A DNA stretch of 64,000 nt from Pseudomonadota bacterium (GTDB lineage Bacteria; Pseudomonadota; Gammaproteobacteria; Burkholderiales; Burkholderiaceae_C): positions 248,001 through 312,000 of the forward strand of contig CAUJHV010000014.1 of the NCBI GenBank assembly GCA_963205115.1, read 5' to 3'. Position 1 is the stretch's first letter, and the number at the start of each line of letters is the position of its first letter. Under the pieces are notes generated by a model, which saw only the letters and a list, made by a program, of their open reading frames with translations, ran no database searches and had not been told where the DNA came from. This document shows, piece after piece, positions 27,027 to 35,853 of this stretch. Made by a program: the position numbers and the translations under genes.

Positions 27027-28325
27027 TCAGTCTCGAACGTATTGGCGTACGCCTGCGATCCAGGTTTCCACCAAGTCTCCCTCGTCGCCCAGCGTCAGCC
27101 AGGCAAACAGCTTGTCATGCAGATCGCGTGCCAGCGTCTGGCGGCGCAGCGCCAGCGGCGTGTGCGCCCAGTCCCAGATGCACACATCGGCCAGCGTGCC
27201 CGCTTCCAGCGACCCGATCTCTTGCGACAGGTGCAGCGACTGCGCCGCGCCGCGCGTGGCCGCGTGCAGCAGCGCCCAGGCCGTGACCTTGCGCTGCAGC
27301 CCCGCCTGCACCCGGTAGGCGTCCAGCATCGTGCGCCGCATCGACAGGCTGGTGCCGCCGCCCACGTCGCTGGCCAGACTGACCGCGACCCCGGCGTCGC
27401 GTGCGAGGTGCCAGTCGAACAGGCCGCTGCCCAGGAACAGGTTGGAGCTGGGGCAGAAGGCGATCTGCGCACCGGCATCGTGCAGCACACGCCGGTCGGC
27501 GTCGTCCAGCCAGATGCCATGGGCAAAGATGCTGCGCGGGCCGATGAGGTCGTGCTGCGCGTAGACGTCCAGGTAGCTGCGCGCCTGCGGGAAGAGCTCG
27601 GCGACCCACTGCACCTCGGCACGGTTCTCGGCCACGTGCGTTTGCAGATAGAGGTCGGGGGCGCTGCGCAGCAACTCACCGGTGAGCGCCAGCTGCGCGT
27701 CGCTGGATGTCGGCGCAAAGCGCGGCGTCAGCGCGTAGGCGATGCGCCCCAGGCCGTGCCAGCGTTCGATCAGCTCTTCCGTTTCGCGGCGGGCCGCATC
27801 CAGGCTCTCGTCGCACAGATCCTCTGGCGCGTGGCGGTCCATCAGCACCTTGCCGCCGATGATGCGCATGCCGCGCGACTTCGCCGCCTCGAACAGGGCT
27901 TCGACCGACGCCGTGTGCACCGTGGGGAAGACACAGGCCGAGGTCGTGCCGTGTGAGAGCAGCCCGTGCAGGAACAACTGCGACAGCTGCATCGCATGCA
28001 CCGGCTCGGCCATGCGCAATTCGGCCGGGAAGGTGTGGGTCTGCAGCCAGTCGAGCAGTTCGGTCCCCCAGGAGCCGATCACGTCGGTCTGCGCGCTGTG
28101 CACATGGGTGTCGATGAAGCCGGGCAGGATCAGCCGGCCGCGGTGGTCGACGCAGCGCCAATCGGGGCCGGGCGCTTCGGTCTGCGCGCCGACGATGCGG
28201 CCGTCTTCGATCAGCAGCCAGTGGTCGGGGCGATGACGCACGCCACCAGGATGAAGGTCGTCCAGCCCCGGGTCGGCGGTGAAGTCGACCAGATCGCCGC
28301 GCAGGGCCAGGCGTACGGGGGTCAT
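27027..28325 (-). CDS. guaD: Guanine deaminase
   Basis: A 432-residue amidohydrolase converting guanine to xanthine and ammonia. Metal-binding PGFIDTHVHSAQTDVIGSWG (HxH) lies at about 70-89, guanine-pocket GGKVLMDRHAPEDL near 182, TPRFAPTSS, QTHVAEN, and DVGGGTSLSMRRTM near the C-terminal metal aspartate. The length is usual for bacterial GuaD. The ATG overlaps the stop of the upstream LysR gene by 4 nt (ATGA), so translation is coupled. Its product, xanthine, is the substrate of the xanthine dehydrogenase encoded divergently. Confidence 0.95.
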   Translation of the reverse strand: MTPVRLALRGDLVDFTADPGLDDLHPGGVRHRPDHWLLIEDGRIVGAQTEAPGPDWRCVDHRGRLILPGFIDTHVHSAQTDVIGSWGTELLDWLQTHTFPAELRMAEPVHAMQLSQLFLHGLLSHGTTSACVFPTVHTASVEALFEAAKSRGMRIIGGKVLMDRHAPEDLCDESLDAARRETEELIERWHGLGRIAYALTPRFAPTSSDAQLALTGELLRSAPDLYLQTHVAENRAEVQWVAELFPQARSYLDVYAQHDLIGPRSIFAHGIWLDDADRRVLHDAGAQIAFCPSSNLFLGSGLFDWHLARDAGVAVSLASDVGGGTSLSMRRTMLDAYRVQAGLQRKVTAWALLHAATRGAAQSLHLSQEIGSLEAGTLADVCIWDWAHTPLALRRQTLARDLHDKLFAWLTLGDEGDLVETWIAGVRQYVRD

Positions 28326-29290
28326 CGGGTGCGTGTCCTTCCCGCGGCGGGGGTGAGTTCGCGGGCGACGTCGCGCACCTGCTCGCGCAGCCATTTCAGG
28401 GCCGTCGAGCGGTGGGTGCGCTCGTGCCAGAGTTGGTAATAAGCCATGGGCGCCAGCGGCACCGGGCAGCGCACGATCTGCACCGGCAGCTCGCCGAGGA
28501 AGCGCTGGCAGAACTGCCGGCCGGTGGTGAGCACCAGCCGGGTGCGCGCGACCATCATGGGGATCAGGCTGAAGTGCGCGGCACGCACCGCGATGCGGCG
28601 CGACAGACCTTGCGCCTGCAGCTGCTCGTCGATGACACCACGGCCGCCGAGGTGGAATGCAGCCGGCGCGATGTGCTCGCTGTCGAGGTAGCGCTCGGCC
28701 GTCCAGGCGCGCGGCTGGCGCACGGCGGGATGCTCGTCGGCCACCAGGCACACGATCTCGTCGCTCATCAAACGGCCCAGGTGCAGCTCTTCCGGCGGCC
28801 GCAGCCAGTTGCCCACGACCAGATCGGCATCACCCGCCGCCAGGCGCGCCTGGACATCGAAATCGCCGCTCAGCGGCTGCATCTCGATGCGGATGCCCGG
28901 CGCTTCACGCTGCACGCGCGCCACCAGCTCGGGCAGGAACAGCGGGTCCAGATAGTCGCTGGCCGCCAGGCGCACGGTGATCTCGCTGCGCGCCGGCGCA
29001 AAGGCCACCGTGCGCTGGCGTGCCGAGAACAGCGCCTCGGCATCGTCCAGCAGGCGCTGCGCGGGGGCAAGCATCTGAAGCGCCGCATCGGTGGGCACGA
29101 GGCCACGCCCCGCGCGCACCAGCAGCGGATCGCCCGTGAGCGCACGCAGCCGGCGCAGCTGCGCGCTGACCACCGGCTGCGTCGAGCGCAGACGCAGCGC
29201 AGCACGAGACACACTGCGTTCGGCAATCACGGTGTGGAGGACCCTCACGAGACGAAGGTCAATGTTGATCGAGCCGGCGATGCTTGCCAT
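28322..29290 (-). CDS. LysR-family transcriptional regulator
   Basis: A 322-residue LTTR: winged HTH at about 9-66 (LRLVRVLHTVIAERSVSRAALRLRSTQPVVSAQLRRL), then a PBP-like effector domain (VRLAASDYLDPLFLPELV, DADLVVGNWL). It is encoded between guaD and xdhA, overlapping guaD by 4 nt and divergent from xdhA. It is the obvious candidate to control both arms of the purine locus, probably with a purine or urate-related effector. I chose ATG 29290; a longer frame adds 16 Arg-rich residues that would be encoded inside the putative operator. Confidence 0.92.
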   Translation of the reverse strand: MASIAGSINIDLRLVRVLHTVIAERSVSRAALRLRSTQPVVSAQLRRLRALTGDPLLVRAGRGLVPTDAALQMLAPAQRLLDDAEALFSARQRTVAFAPARSEITVRLAASDYLDPLFLPELVARVQREAPGIRIEMQPLSGDFDVQARLAAGDADLVVGNWLRPPEELHLGRLMSDEIVCLVADEHPAVRQPRAWTAERYLDSEHIAPAAFHLGGRGVIDEQLQAQGLSRRIAVRAAHFSLIPMMVARTRLVLTTGRQFCQRFLGELPVQIVRCPVPLAPMAYYQLWHERTHRSTALKWLREQVRDVARELTPAAGRTRTR

Positions 29291-29301
29291 ACGCGTACGA
29301 T

Positions 29302-29316
29302 GATAGTCAACATATC
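29302..29316. promoter_or_regulatory. Candidate LysR-type operator between the LysR gene and xdhA
   Basis: GATA, seven bases, then TATC form a 15-bp interrupted dyad, the usual size and AT character of LysR boxes. It lies 12 bp upstream of the LysR start and about 90 bp upstream of xdhA, the common arrangement for autoregulation plus divergent activation. Evidence is position and symmetry only. Confidence 0.35.
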
Positions 29317-29404
29317 GCCGTGCAGATACCCGCCGCACGCGCCGGCGCTATCTTCGACGCGATCGTTTACCCCGAGGCCGCCTTGCACGCGGCGTCCCGC
29401 ACCG

Positions 29405-30967
29405 ATGAACTCCCGCCCGATCCGCTTCCTGCACCAGGGCCGCATCCGCGAGATCGCCGGCGAGGCGCCCACGCGCAGCGTGCTGGACTGGCTGCGCGAA
29501 AACGCGCGCTGCACCGGCACCAAGGAAGGCTGCGGCGAAGGCGACTGTGGCGCCTGCACCGTCATCGTCGCCGAACTGGCCGAGGACCAGCCGGCGTCGG
29601 CCGGCGCCACCCTCGTCGGTCCACTGAGCCTGCGGCCCGTCAACGCCTGCATCCGCTTCCTGCCCACGCTGGACGGCAAGGCCTTGCTGACGGTCGAAGA
29701 CCTCGCCCCCGCCGGGCCCTGCGCCGCGGTGACACCGCAAGCCGCACTGCATCCGGTGCAGGCCGCGCTGCGCGACCACCACGGCTCGCAATGCGGGTTC
29801 TGCACCCCCGGCTTTGCGATGACGCTCACCGCCTGCTACGAGCACCACCAGACGCGCGGCACACGCCCGCAACGCCAGGAACTGGCCGATGCGCTGGCCG
29901 GCAACCTGTGCCGCTGCACGGGCTACCGGCCCATCCTTCAAGCGGGCGAACGCATGTTCGATGCACCGGCGCAGCGGCTGGACGCGGAGGCCATCGCCGC
30001 ACAGCTGCGCACGCTGCGCGACAACGGCCCCCTGATGTACGAGGCACCTGCTGCGCGCGGCGACGGCAGCGCGCAGCGCTTCTTCCGCCCGCGCACGCTG
30101 GACGATCTCGCTCGGTTGCGCCAGGCCCTGCCCGAGGCGCGGCTGCTCGCGGGCAGCACCGACATCGGCCTGTGGGTGAACAAACAGTTCCGCGAGCTCG
30201 GCGACATCGTCTTCCTGGGCGACGTGCCGGCGTTGCGCGCCATCACCGAAGACGCAGACGGCCGCCTGCACATCGGCGCGGCGGCGACCCTGGAAGACGC
30301 CTGGGCCGCACTGGTCGCGCGCTGGCCGTCTCTGCGCGAGATGTGGCTGCGCTTCGCCGGCCCGCCCGTGCGACACGCCGGAACGATGGGCGGCAACGTG
30401 GCCAACGGCTCGCCGATCGGCGACAGCCCGCCGGTCCTGATGGCGCTGGACGCAAGCCTGGTGCTGCGCCGCGGCGACACCACGCGCGAGCTGCCGCTGG
30501 ACAGCTTCTATCTCGACTACATGAAGAACCGCCTGGAGCCGGGCGAGTTCCTGCAGACCATCGTCGTGCCGCCGCCCGCAGCCGGACGCACCGTGCACGC
30601 CTGGAAGATCAGCAAGCGCTTCGACTGCGACATCTCGGCGCTGAGTGGCGCATTCGCCATCGAACGCGACGGCACGCACATCCGCGACCTGCGCCTCGTC
30701 TTCGGCGGCATGGCCGCGACGGTGCGACGCGCCACGGCCGCCGAAGCCGCCTTGCGCGGCCAGCCCTGGAACGAAATGAGCCTGCGCCGCGCACAGGACG
30801 CGCTGGACACGGACTTCCAGCCGCTGAGCGACCTGCGCGCCAGCCAGGCCTACCGACGCGACGCCGCACGCGGCCTGCTGCGCCGCCTGTGGCTGCAGAC
30901 GCGGCCGGATGGCCCCATGACCGCGCAGGCCACCAGCGTGTGGGCGCGCCAGGAGATTGGCGAATGA
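29405..30967 (+). CDS. xdhA: Xanthine dehydrogenase small subunit (2Fe-2S and FAD domains)
   Basis: A 520-residue XdhA. The first 2Fe-2S cluster has C43, C48 and C51 (GCGEGDCGAC) plus the cysteine in VNACIRF. The second cluster is in SQCGFCTPGF and NLCRCTGYRP. An FAD-binding domain begins at about 215 (FFRPRTLDDLARLR) with LLAGSTDIGLWV and HAGTMGGNVANGSPIGDSPP, followed by the CO_deh_flav_C-type C-terminus. It passes electrons from the Mo subunit to NAD+. The frame is open far upstream, but the conserved N-terminus fits ATG 29405. It is the first gene of the xdh operon. Confidence 0.95.
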   Translation: MNSRPIRFLHQGRIREIAGEAPTRSVLDWLRENARCTGTKEGCGEGDCGACTVIVAELAEDQPASAGATLVGPLSLRPVNACIRFLPTLDGKALLTVEDLAPAGPCAAVTPQAALHPVQAALRDHHGSQCGFCTPGFAMTLTACYEHHQTRGTRPQRQELADALAGNLCRCTGYRPILQAGERMFDAPAQRLDAEAIAAQLRTLRDNGPLMYEAPAARGDGSAQRFFRPRTLDDLARLRQALPEARLLAGSTDIGLWVNKQFRELGDIVFLGDVPALRAITEDADGRLHIGAAATLEDAWAALVARWPSLREMWLRFAGPPVRHAGTMGGNVANGSPIGDSPPVLMALDASLVLRRGDTTRELPLDSFYLDYMKNRLEPGEFLQTIVVPPPAAGRTVHAWKISKRFDCDISALSGAFAIERDGTHIRDLRLVFGGMAATVRRATAAEAALRGQPWNEMSLRRAQDALDTDFQPLSDLRASQAYRRDAARGLLRRLWLQTRPDGPMTAQATSVWARQEIGE

Positions 30968-30981
30968 GCGCGCCGGGCCGC

Positions 30982-31040
30982 CATCGGCCAGAGGCCGATG
31001 TCCTTCGGCAGGCGACAGACAGTCCGCAGGGAATGTCTGT
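30982..31040 (+). other. Two small hairpins in the xdhA-xdhB gap
   Basis: CATCGGCC (30982-30989) pairs with GGCCGATG (30993-31000) across 3 nt. ACAGACA (31015-31021) pairs with TGTCTGT (31034-31040) across 12 nt. They occupy the 130-bp gap between xdhA and xdhB, which are usually adjacent or overlapping. They may tune relative expression or mRNA stability. No T-run is present. Confidence 0.4.
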
Positions 31041-31097
31041 GTCCAGCCTCAGCTCCCAAGCGCCCATCCCGGAGCACGCCGTGCGGAGGGCATTCCA

Positions 31098-33443
31098 ATG
31101 AGCGCGCAGATCCCCATGAAGAAGGACGGCCAGGCCACGCCCGGCGCCATCGGCCAGCCGCTGGCCCACGAATCCGCCCATCTGCACGTCACGGGCGCCG
31201 CACCCTACACGGACGACCTGCCCGAGCTCGCCGGCACCCTGCATGCGGCGCTCGGCCTGTCGCCCCTGGCGCACGGGCAGATCCGCGCCATGGACCTCGA
31301 TGCGATCCGCGCGATGCCCGGCGTGATGGCCGTGCTGGCCGCCGCCGACATCCCCGGCCACAACGACTGCGGGCCCATCGTGCACGACGACCCGATACTG
31401 GCCAACGGCCACGTTCAGTATCTGGGGCAGCCGGTCTTCGCGGTGATCGCCACCACGCGCGAGCTCGCACGCCGCGCGGCGCGCCGTGCAAAGGACGTGC
31501 TGCAAATCGACGAACTGCCCGCCGTACTCGATGCGCGTGCGGCCCACGCGCTGCAGCAATACGTCGTCCCGCCGATGCACCTGACGCGCGAGTCCGCAGC
31601 CGGCGCCACGCGACGCGCCATCGAAGGCGCACCGCACCGCCGCCAGGGGCATTTCTCGCTGGGCGGCCAGGAGCAGTTCTACCTGGAAGGCCAGATCGCC
31701 TACGCCGTGCCCACCGAAGGTGGCAGCCTGTTGGTGCACTGCTCGACCCAGCATCCCAGCGAGATGCAGCAGGTGGTCGCGCACGCGCTGGAACTGCCGG
31801 CGCACCGCGTGCGCGTGGAGTGCCGGCGCATGGGCGGCGGCTTCGGCGGCAAGGAGTCGCAGTCCGCGCTGTTCGCCGCGGTGGCGGCCCTGGCGGCCCA
31901 GCGGCTGCAGCGGCCGGTGAAGCTGCGGCCGGATCGCGACGACGATTTCATGATCACCGGCCGCCGCCACGGCTTCGAATTCGACTACGACGCCGGCTTC
32001 GACGCCGAAGGCCGGATCCTGGGCGTCGAAGTCACGATGATCACCAACGCGGGCTTCTCGGCCGACCTGTCGCCGCCGGTGATGACCCGCGCCATCTGTC
32101 ACTTCGACAACGCCTACTGGCTGCCCGAGGTCTCCATCCACGGCTACCTCGCGAAGACGAATACGCAGAGCAACACCGCCTTCCGCGGCTTCGGCGGACC
32201 GCAAGGGGCGCTGGCCATCGAGGTCATCCTCGACGAGGTGGCACGCGAGCTGGGCCGCGACCCGCTGGACGTGCGTCGCGCCAATTTCTACGGCCGCGAC
32301 TCGGACAACGTCACCCCGTACGGCCAGGTGGTGGACGACAACGTCATCGAGGCGCTGACGGTCGACTTGATGCGAAGTAGCGACTATGTCGAACGGCGTG
32401 CCGACATCGCGCGCTTCAATGCCGGCAGCGAGGTACTCAAGCGCGGCCTGGCGCTGACGCCGGTGAAGTTCGGCATCTCCTTCAACGTCACGCACTACAA
32501 CCAGGCCGGCGCGCTGGTGCACATCTACACCGACGGCTCGGTGCTGGTGAACCACGGCGGCACCGAGATGGGCCAGGGCCTGCACACCAAGGTGGCGCAG
32601 GTCGTCGCGCACGAACTGGGCCTGCCGCTGTCGCGCGTGCAGTGCACGGCCACCGACACCGGCAAGATCGCCAACACCTCGGCCACCGCCGCCTCCACCG
32701 GCGGCGACCTCAACGGCAAGGCCGCGCAGGACGCGGCACAGCGGCTGCGCGAGCGGCTGGCGCAGTTCTGGGCCGCGGCCGTGGGCGTGGCGCCGGACCA
32801 GGTGCGCTTCGAAGACGGCCACCTGCGCGCGCCGGGGCACGAGGCCGCCTTCGAGGCCGTCGTGGCACAGGCCTACATGGCGCGGGTGCAGCTGTGGAGC
32901 GAAGGTTTCTACGTCACGCCCGGCCTGCACTGGGACAAGGCCACGCTCACCGGCCACCCGTTCTACTACTTCGCCTACGGCGCCGCGGTGGCCGAGGTCG
33001 TGATCGATACGCTGACCGGCGAGTGGAAGCTGCTGCGCGCCGACCTGCTGCACGACGCCGGCCGCTCCTTGAACCCGGCGCTGGACGTCGGCCAGATCGA
33101 AGGCGCGTTCGTGCAGGGCATGGGCTGGCTGACCTCCGAAGAGCTGGTCTGGCACCCCAAGACCGGCGCGCTGCTGACCCACGCGCCCAGCACCTACAAG
33201 ATCCCCACGGCCAACGACGTGCCTGCGCCTTTCAGCACGCGGCTCTTCGACAACACCAACGTGCACGACAGCATCCACCGCAGCAAGGCGGTGGGCGAGC
33301 CGCCGCTGCTGCTGGCGTTTTCGGTCTTCCTGGCGATCCGCGATGCGGTCTCGGCAGCTGGCGGTCACCGGCAGCACCCGCCGCTGCGCGCGCCGGCCAC
33401 GCCGGAGGCCATCCTGCGGGCGGCGCAGCAGGTCTGCGGCTAG
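31098..33443 (+). CDS. xdhB: Xanthine dehydrogenase molybdopterin-binding subunit
   Basis: A 781-residue large subunit that hydroxylates hypoxanthine/xanthine to urate. The Ald_Xan_dh_C a/b-hammerhead lies at about 20-130, followed by Mo-cofactor motifs GGQEQFYLEGQIAY, MGGGFGGKESQ, FRGFGGPQG and GTEMGQGLHTKV. The catalytic glutamate is in SKAVGEPPLLLAF near the C-terminus. The ATG at 31098 has GGAGG 10 nt upstream. The frame is open through the xdhA-xdhB gap, but that 47-residue stretch is not XdhB-like. Confidence 0.95.
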   Translation: MSAQIPMKKDGQATPGAIGQPLAHESAHLHVTGAAPYTDDLPELAGTLHAALGLSPLAHGQIRAMDLDAIRAMPGVMAVLAAADIPGHNDCGPIVHDDPILANGHVQYLGQPVFAVIATTRELARRAARRAKDVLQIDELPAVLDARAAHALQQYVVPPMHLTRESAAGATRRAIEGAPHRRQGHFSLGGQEQFYLEGQIAYAVPTEGGSLLVHCSTQHPSEMQQVVAHALELPAHRVRVECRRMGGGFGGKESQSALFAAVAALAAQRLQRPVKLRPDRDDDFMITGRRHGFEFDYDAGFDAEGRILGVEVTMITNAGFSADLSPPVMTRAICHFDNAYWLPEVSIHGYLAKTNTQSNTAFRGFGGPQGALAIEVILDEVARELGRDPLDVRRANFYGRDSDNVTPYGQVVDDNVIEALTVDLMRSSDYVERRADIARFNAGSEVLKRGLALTPVKFGISFNVTHYNQAGALVHIYTDGSVLVNHGGTEMGQGLHTKVAQVVAHELGLPLSRVQCTATDTGKIANTSATAASTGGDLNGKAAQDAAQRLRERLAQFWAAAVGVAPDQVRFEDGHLRAPGHEAAFEAVVAQAYMARVQLWSEGFYVTPGLHWDKATLTGHPFYYFAYGAAVAEVVIDTLTGEWKLLRADLLHDAGRSLNPALDVGQIEGAFVQGMGWLTSEELVWHPKTGALLTHAPSTYKIPTANDVPAPFSTRLFDNTNVHDSIHRSKAVGEPPLLLAFSVFLAIRDAVSAAGGHRQHPPLRAPATPEAILRAAQQVCG

Positions 33444-33551
33444 CGCGCGGCACCCGCGCCGAGGAGCTGGATCGCGGGCGCCGGACCGCGGGGCGGCCGC
33501 AGGCCCGCCGATCCGTATGGCGCCCGAACTGGACGGACAATCGGCCTTTGT

Positions 33552-33600
33552 CGACCCACGAGCACCCCGCGCGGTCCCGCGCCGGCGCGGGGCTGGGTCG
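33552..33600 (+). other. Composite long hairpin between xdhB and the MurA-like gene
   Basis: The outer stem CGACCCA (33552-33558) / TGGGTCG (33594-33600) encloses an inner stem CCCCGCGC (33565-33572) / GCGCGGGG (33585-33592). It ends 35 bp before the MurA-like start in a 192-bp gap. The nested symmetry suggests a real RNA structure, such as an attenuator or processing/stability element, though no T-run follows. Confidence 0.45.
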
Positions 33601-33635
33601 ATCCCGATCCCGACAGCCGAATCCCCGCTTCCTTC

Positions 33636-34937
33636 ATGTCCGACCTCATCGTCCACGGCGGCACGCCCCTGCGCGGCCGCCTCGTCCCCTCGGCCAACAA
33701 GAATGCCGTGCTGCCGATCCTGTGCGCCACGCTGCTGACGCGCGAGCCGGTGCGCCTGCGCGGCATCCCCGAGATCACCGACGTCAAGAAGATCCTCGAC
33801 ATCTTCCGCATGCTCGGCAGCGCGGTGCAGGTCGACTGGCACACGCATGTGCTGGACGTGCACCACCGCGACACCCGCTTCGACGAGGCCGAACACCGCC
33901 TGCCCGAAGAGATGCGCAGCTCCATCATGCTCGTGCCGGGGCTGCTGTCGCGCTTCGGCGTCGCGCGCATCGAGGACGACGTCAAGGGCTGCACCCTGGG
34001 CATGCGCGAGATCGATCCCCACGTGGAGGTGATGCAGAGCTTCGGCGCCAGCGTCGAACGCCGCCGTGACGGCATCGTGATGCGCGCCGAACGACCGTTG
34101 AAGGCCGCGCAGCACTGGCTGGACTACGCCTCGGTCACCACCACCGAAAACTACGTGCTGTGCGCCGCGCTGGCCGAAGGCCGCTCGGTGCTGATGAACG
34201 CGGCCAGCGAGCCGCACGTGCAGGAGTTCTGCCAGTTCATGACGATGCTGGGCGCGCGCATCGAGGGCCTGGGCACCTCGCGCCTGGTCGTCGAAGGCGT
34301 GCGCGAGCTGCGCGGCGGCGAATTCACCTTCGCCGAGGATTTCCACGAGATCGTCACCTTCCTGGCCCTGGGCGCCATCACCGGCGGGGACGTGACGGTC
34401 AAGAACTCCACGCCCGAACAATTTCCGCTGATCGACCGCACCTTCGCCAAGTTCGGCGTGCATATCGCGCACGAGAACGGCTGGTCGCGCGCGCTGGTGG
34501 ATGGGCCGCTGCGCGTGCGCGAGCCCTTCACGCGCAACATCCTGCAGAAGATCGAAGCCGCCCCCTGGCCCTATCTGCCCGTGGACCTGCTGCCCATCTT
34601 CGTGGCCCTGGGCGTGCGCGCCGAGGGCTCGATGATGTACTGGAACAAGGTCTACGACGGCGCGATGGGCTGGACCAGCGAGTTGTCCAAGTTCGGCGCG
34701 CATGCCGTGATGTGCGACCCGCACCGCGTCATCACCTTCGGCGGCAAGCCGCTGAGCGCAGCCTCGGTCGAGAGCCCGTACATCATCCGCGTGGCCATTG
34801 CGCTGCTGATGGTGGCCGCGAGCATCCCCGGGCATTCGACGATCCACAACGCCGCGCCCATCCGCCGCGCACACCCGCGCTTCGTCGAGAACCTCACCGG
34901 CCTGGGCGCGCAGATCGAGTGGCGCGAGGGCGATTGA
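33636..34937 (+). CDS. MurA-like enolpyruvyl transferase paralogue in the xanthine dehydrogenase locus
   Basis: A 433-residue protein with the EPT fold of UDP-N-acetylglucosamine 1-carboxyvinyltransferase. MurA-like features are K22/N23 in SANKNAVLPIL, and C119 in VKGCTLG at the place of the fosfomycin-reactive Cys115 of E. coli MurA. The C-terminal half diverges: the usual FPTDMQ motif is YLPVDLL (Asp kept), and the FENRF region reads YWNKVYDGAMGWTSELSKFGA. It is therefore probably not the housekeeping MurA. xdhC starts inside its stop codon, so it is translationally coupled to a molybdenum-enzyme maturation gene. Its reaction is unknown; an enolpyruvyl transfer is the family expectation. 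Confidence 0.8.
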   Translation: MSDLIVHGGTPLRGRLVPSANKNAVLPILCATLLTREPVRLRGIPEITDVKKILDIFRMLGSAVQVDWHTHVLDVHHRDTRFDEAEHRLPEEMRSSIMLVPGLLSRFGVARIEDDVKGCTLGMREIDPHVEVMQSFGASVERRRDGIVMRAERPLKAAQHWLDYASVTTTENYVLCAALAEGRSVLMNAASEPHVQEFCQFMTMLGARIEGLGTSRLVVEGVRELRGGEFTFAEDFHEIVTFLALGAITGGDVTVKNSTPEQFPLIDRTFAKFGVHIAHENGWSRALVDGPLRVREPFTRNILQKIEAAPWPYLPVDLLPIFVALGVRAEGSMMYWNKVYDGAMGWTSELSKFGAHAVMCDPHRVITFGGKPLSAASVESPYIIRVAIALLMVAASIPGHSTIHNAAPIRRAHPRFVENLTGLGAQIEWREGD

Positions 34938-35776
34938 ACGCCACCGGCCCCGCCTCGGCGCTTGCCCGCGCGGCAGGCGACTGGCTGGCCGCAGGCCGCG
35001 AAGCGGTGCTGGTCGAGGTGACGGCCACGCGCGGTTCGGCCCCGCGCGAAGCCGGCACGCGGATGCTGGTAGGCGCGGACCAGGTCTGCGGCACGATCGG
35101 CGGCGGCCACCTCGAATGGCGCGCCATCGCCGATGCGCGCCAGATGCTCGCCAGCGGCGCTGCGGCGCCAACCATCGACCAGCACATCGCCCTCGGCCCG
35201 AGCCTGGGCCAATGCTGCGGCGGCACGGTGGACCTGCGTCTGGAACGCCTGCAGCCGCATCACCTGCAGGCCTGGCCCATGCCTGACGAGCGCTTCTTCC
35301 TGCAGCTCTATGGCGCGGGCCACGTGGGCCGCGCCATCGTCGCGCTGCTGGCCGGCCTGCCTTGCCGTGTGCAGTGGATCGACGAACGCGAGAGCGAATT
35401 TCCGCCCGACCGGGCCGAGCCGCCGCATATCGAGCGGGTCTGCGTGGAGCCCGTGCAGGCCGAAGTGGACGTGGCGCCGCCCGGTGCGTTCTACCTGGTG
35501 CTCACGCACAGCCACGACCTGGATCTGGCCATCGCAGAGGCCATCCTGCGGCGCGGCGACTTCGGCTTCTTCGGGCTCATCGGCAGCGCGACCAAGCGCG
35601 CGCGCTTCATCCACCGCTTCCAGCAGCGCGGCATCGCCGCGGACACCATTGCGCGCATGAGCTGCCCGATCGGCGTGCCCGGCATCGGCGGCAAGGAGCC
35701 CGAGGTGCTGGGCGTCGCGGTCGTCGCGCAACTGCTGCAGGCGGCCTCGGCGCGTCCATCGTCCACCGGACGATAG
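34934..35776 (+). CDS. xdhC: Xanthine dehydrogenase accessory protein XdhC
   Basis: A 280-residue XdhC/CoxI-family protein that binds Mo cofactor, promotes its sulfuration and hands it to XdhB. The N-terminal domain has VEVTATRGSAPREAGTRMLV, GTIGGGHLEW and GPSLGQCCGGTVDL (Cys pair). A Rossmann-like domain has LYGAGHVGRAIV, and the end carries FGLIGSATKRARF and PIGVPGIGGKEPEVLGVAV. I place the start at TTG 34934, overlapping the MurA-like stop (TTGA), because the conserved N-terminus would be lost from any later start and no ATG is available. Confidence 0.9.
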   Translation: MNATGPASALARAAGDWLAAGREAVLVEVTATRGSAPREAGTRMLVGADQVCGTIGGGHLEWRAIADARQMLASGAAAPTIDQHIALGPSLGQCCGGTVDLRLERLQPHHLQAWPMPDERFFLQLYGAGHVGRAIVALLAGLPCRVQWIDERESEFPPDRAEPPHIERVCVEPVQAEVDVAPPGAFYLVLTHSHDLDLAIAEAILRRGDFGFFGLIGSATKRARFIHRFQQRGIAADTIARMSCPIGVPGIGGKEPEVLGVAVVAQLLQAASARPSSTGR

Positions 35777-35853
35777 ACCGCATCAGCCCTTGCGCCGCGC
35801 GGCACGCTCGCGCAACATCAGGCATTGCACGACCCCGCAAGAGGAGAAGAAAC

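Noticed and set aside
34160-34933. Possible fusion of extra sequence to the N-terminus of XdhC
   Set aside because: The frame only runs through the MurA-like gene in another phase; XdhC homology begins right after the TTG at 34934.
30609-35171. A 1520-residue open frame on the minus strand opposite xdhA, xdhB, the MurA-like gene and xdhC
   Set aside because: It is antisense to four strongly conserved genes, has His/Gln/Arg/Ala-rich composition without any motif, and arises from the GC bias of the opposite strand.
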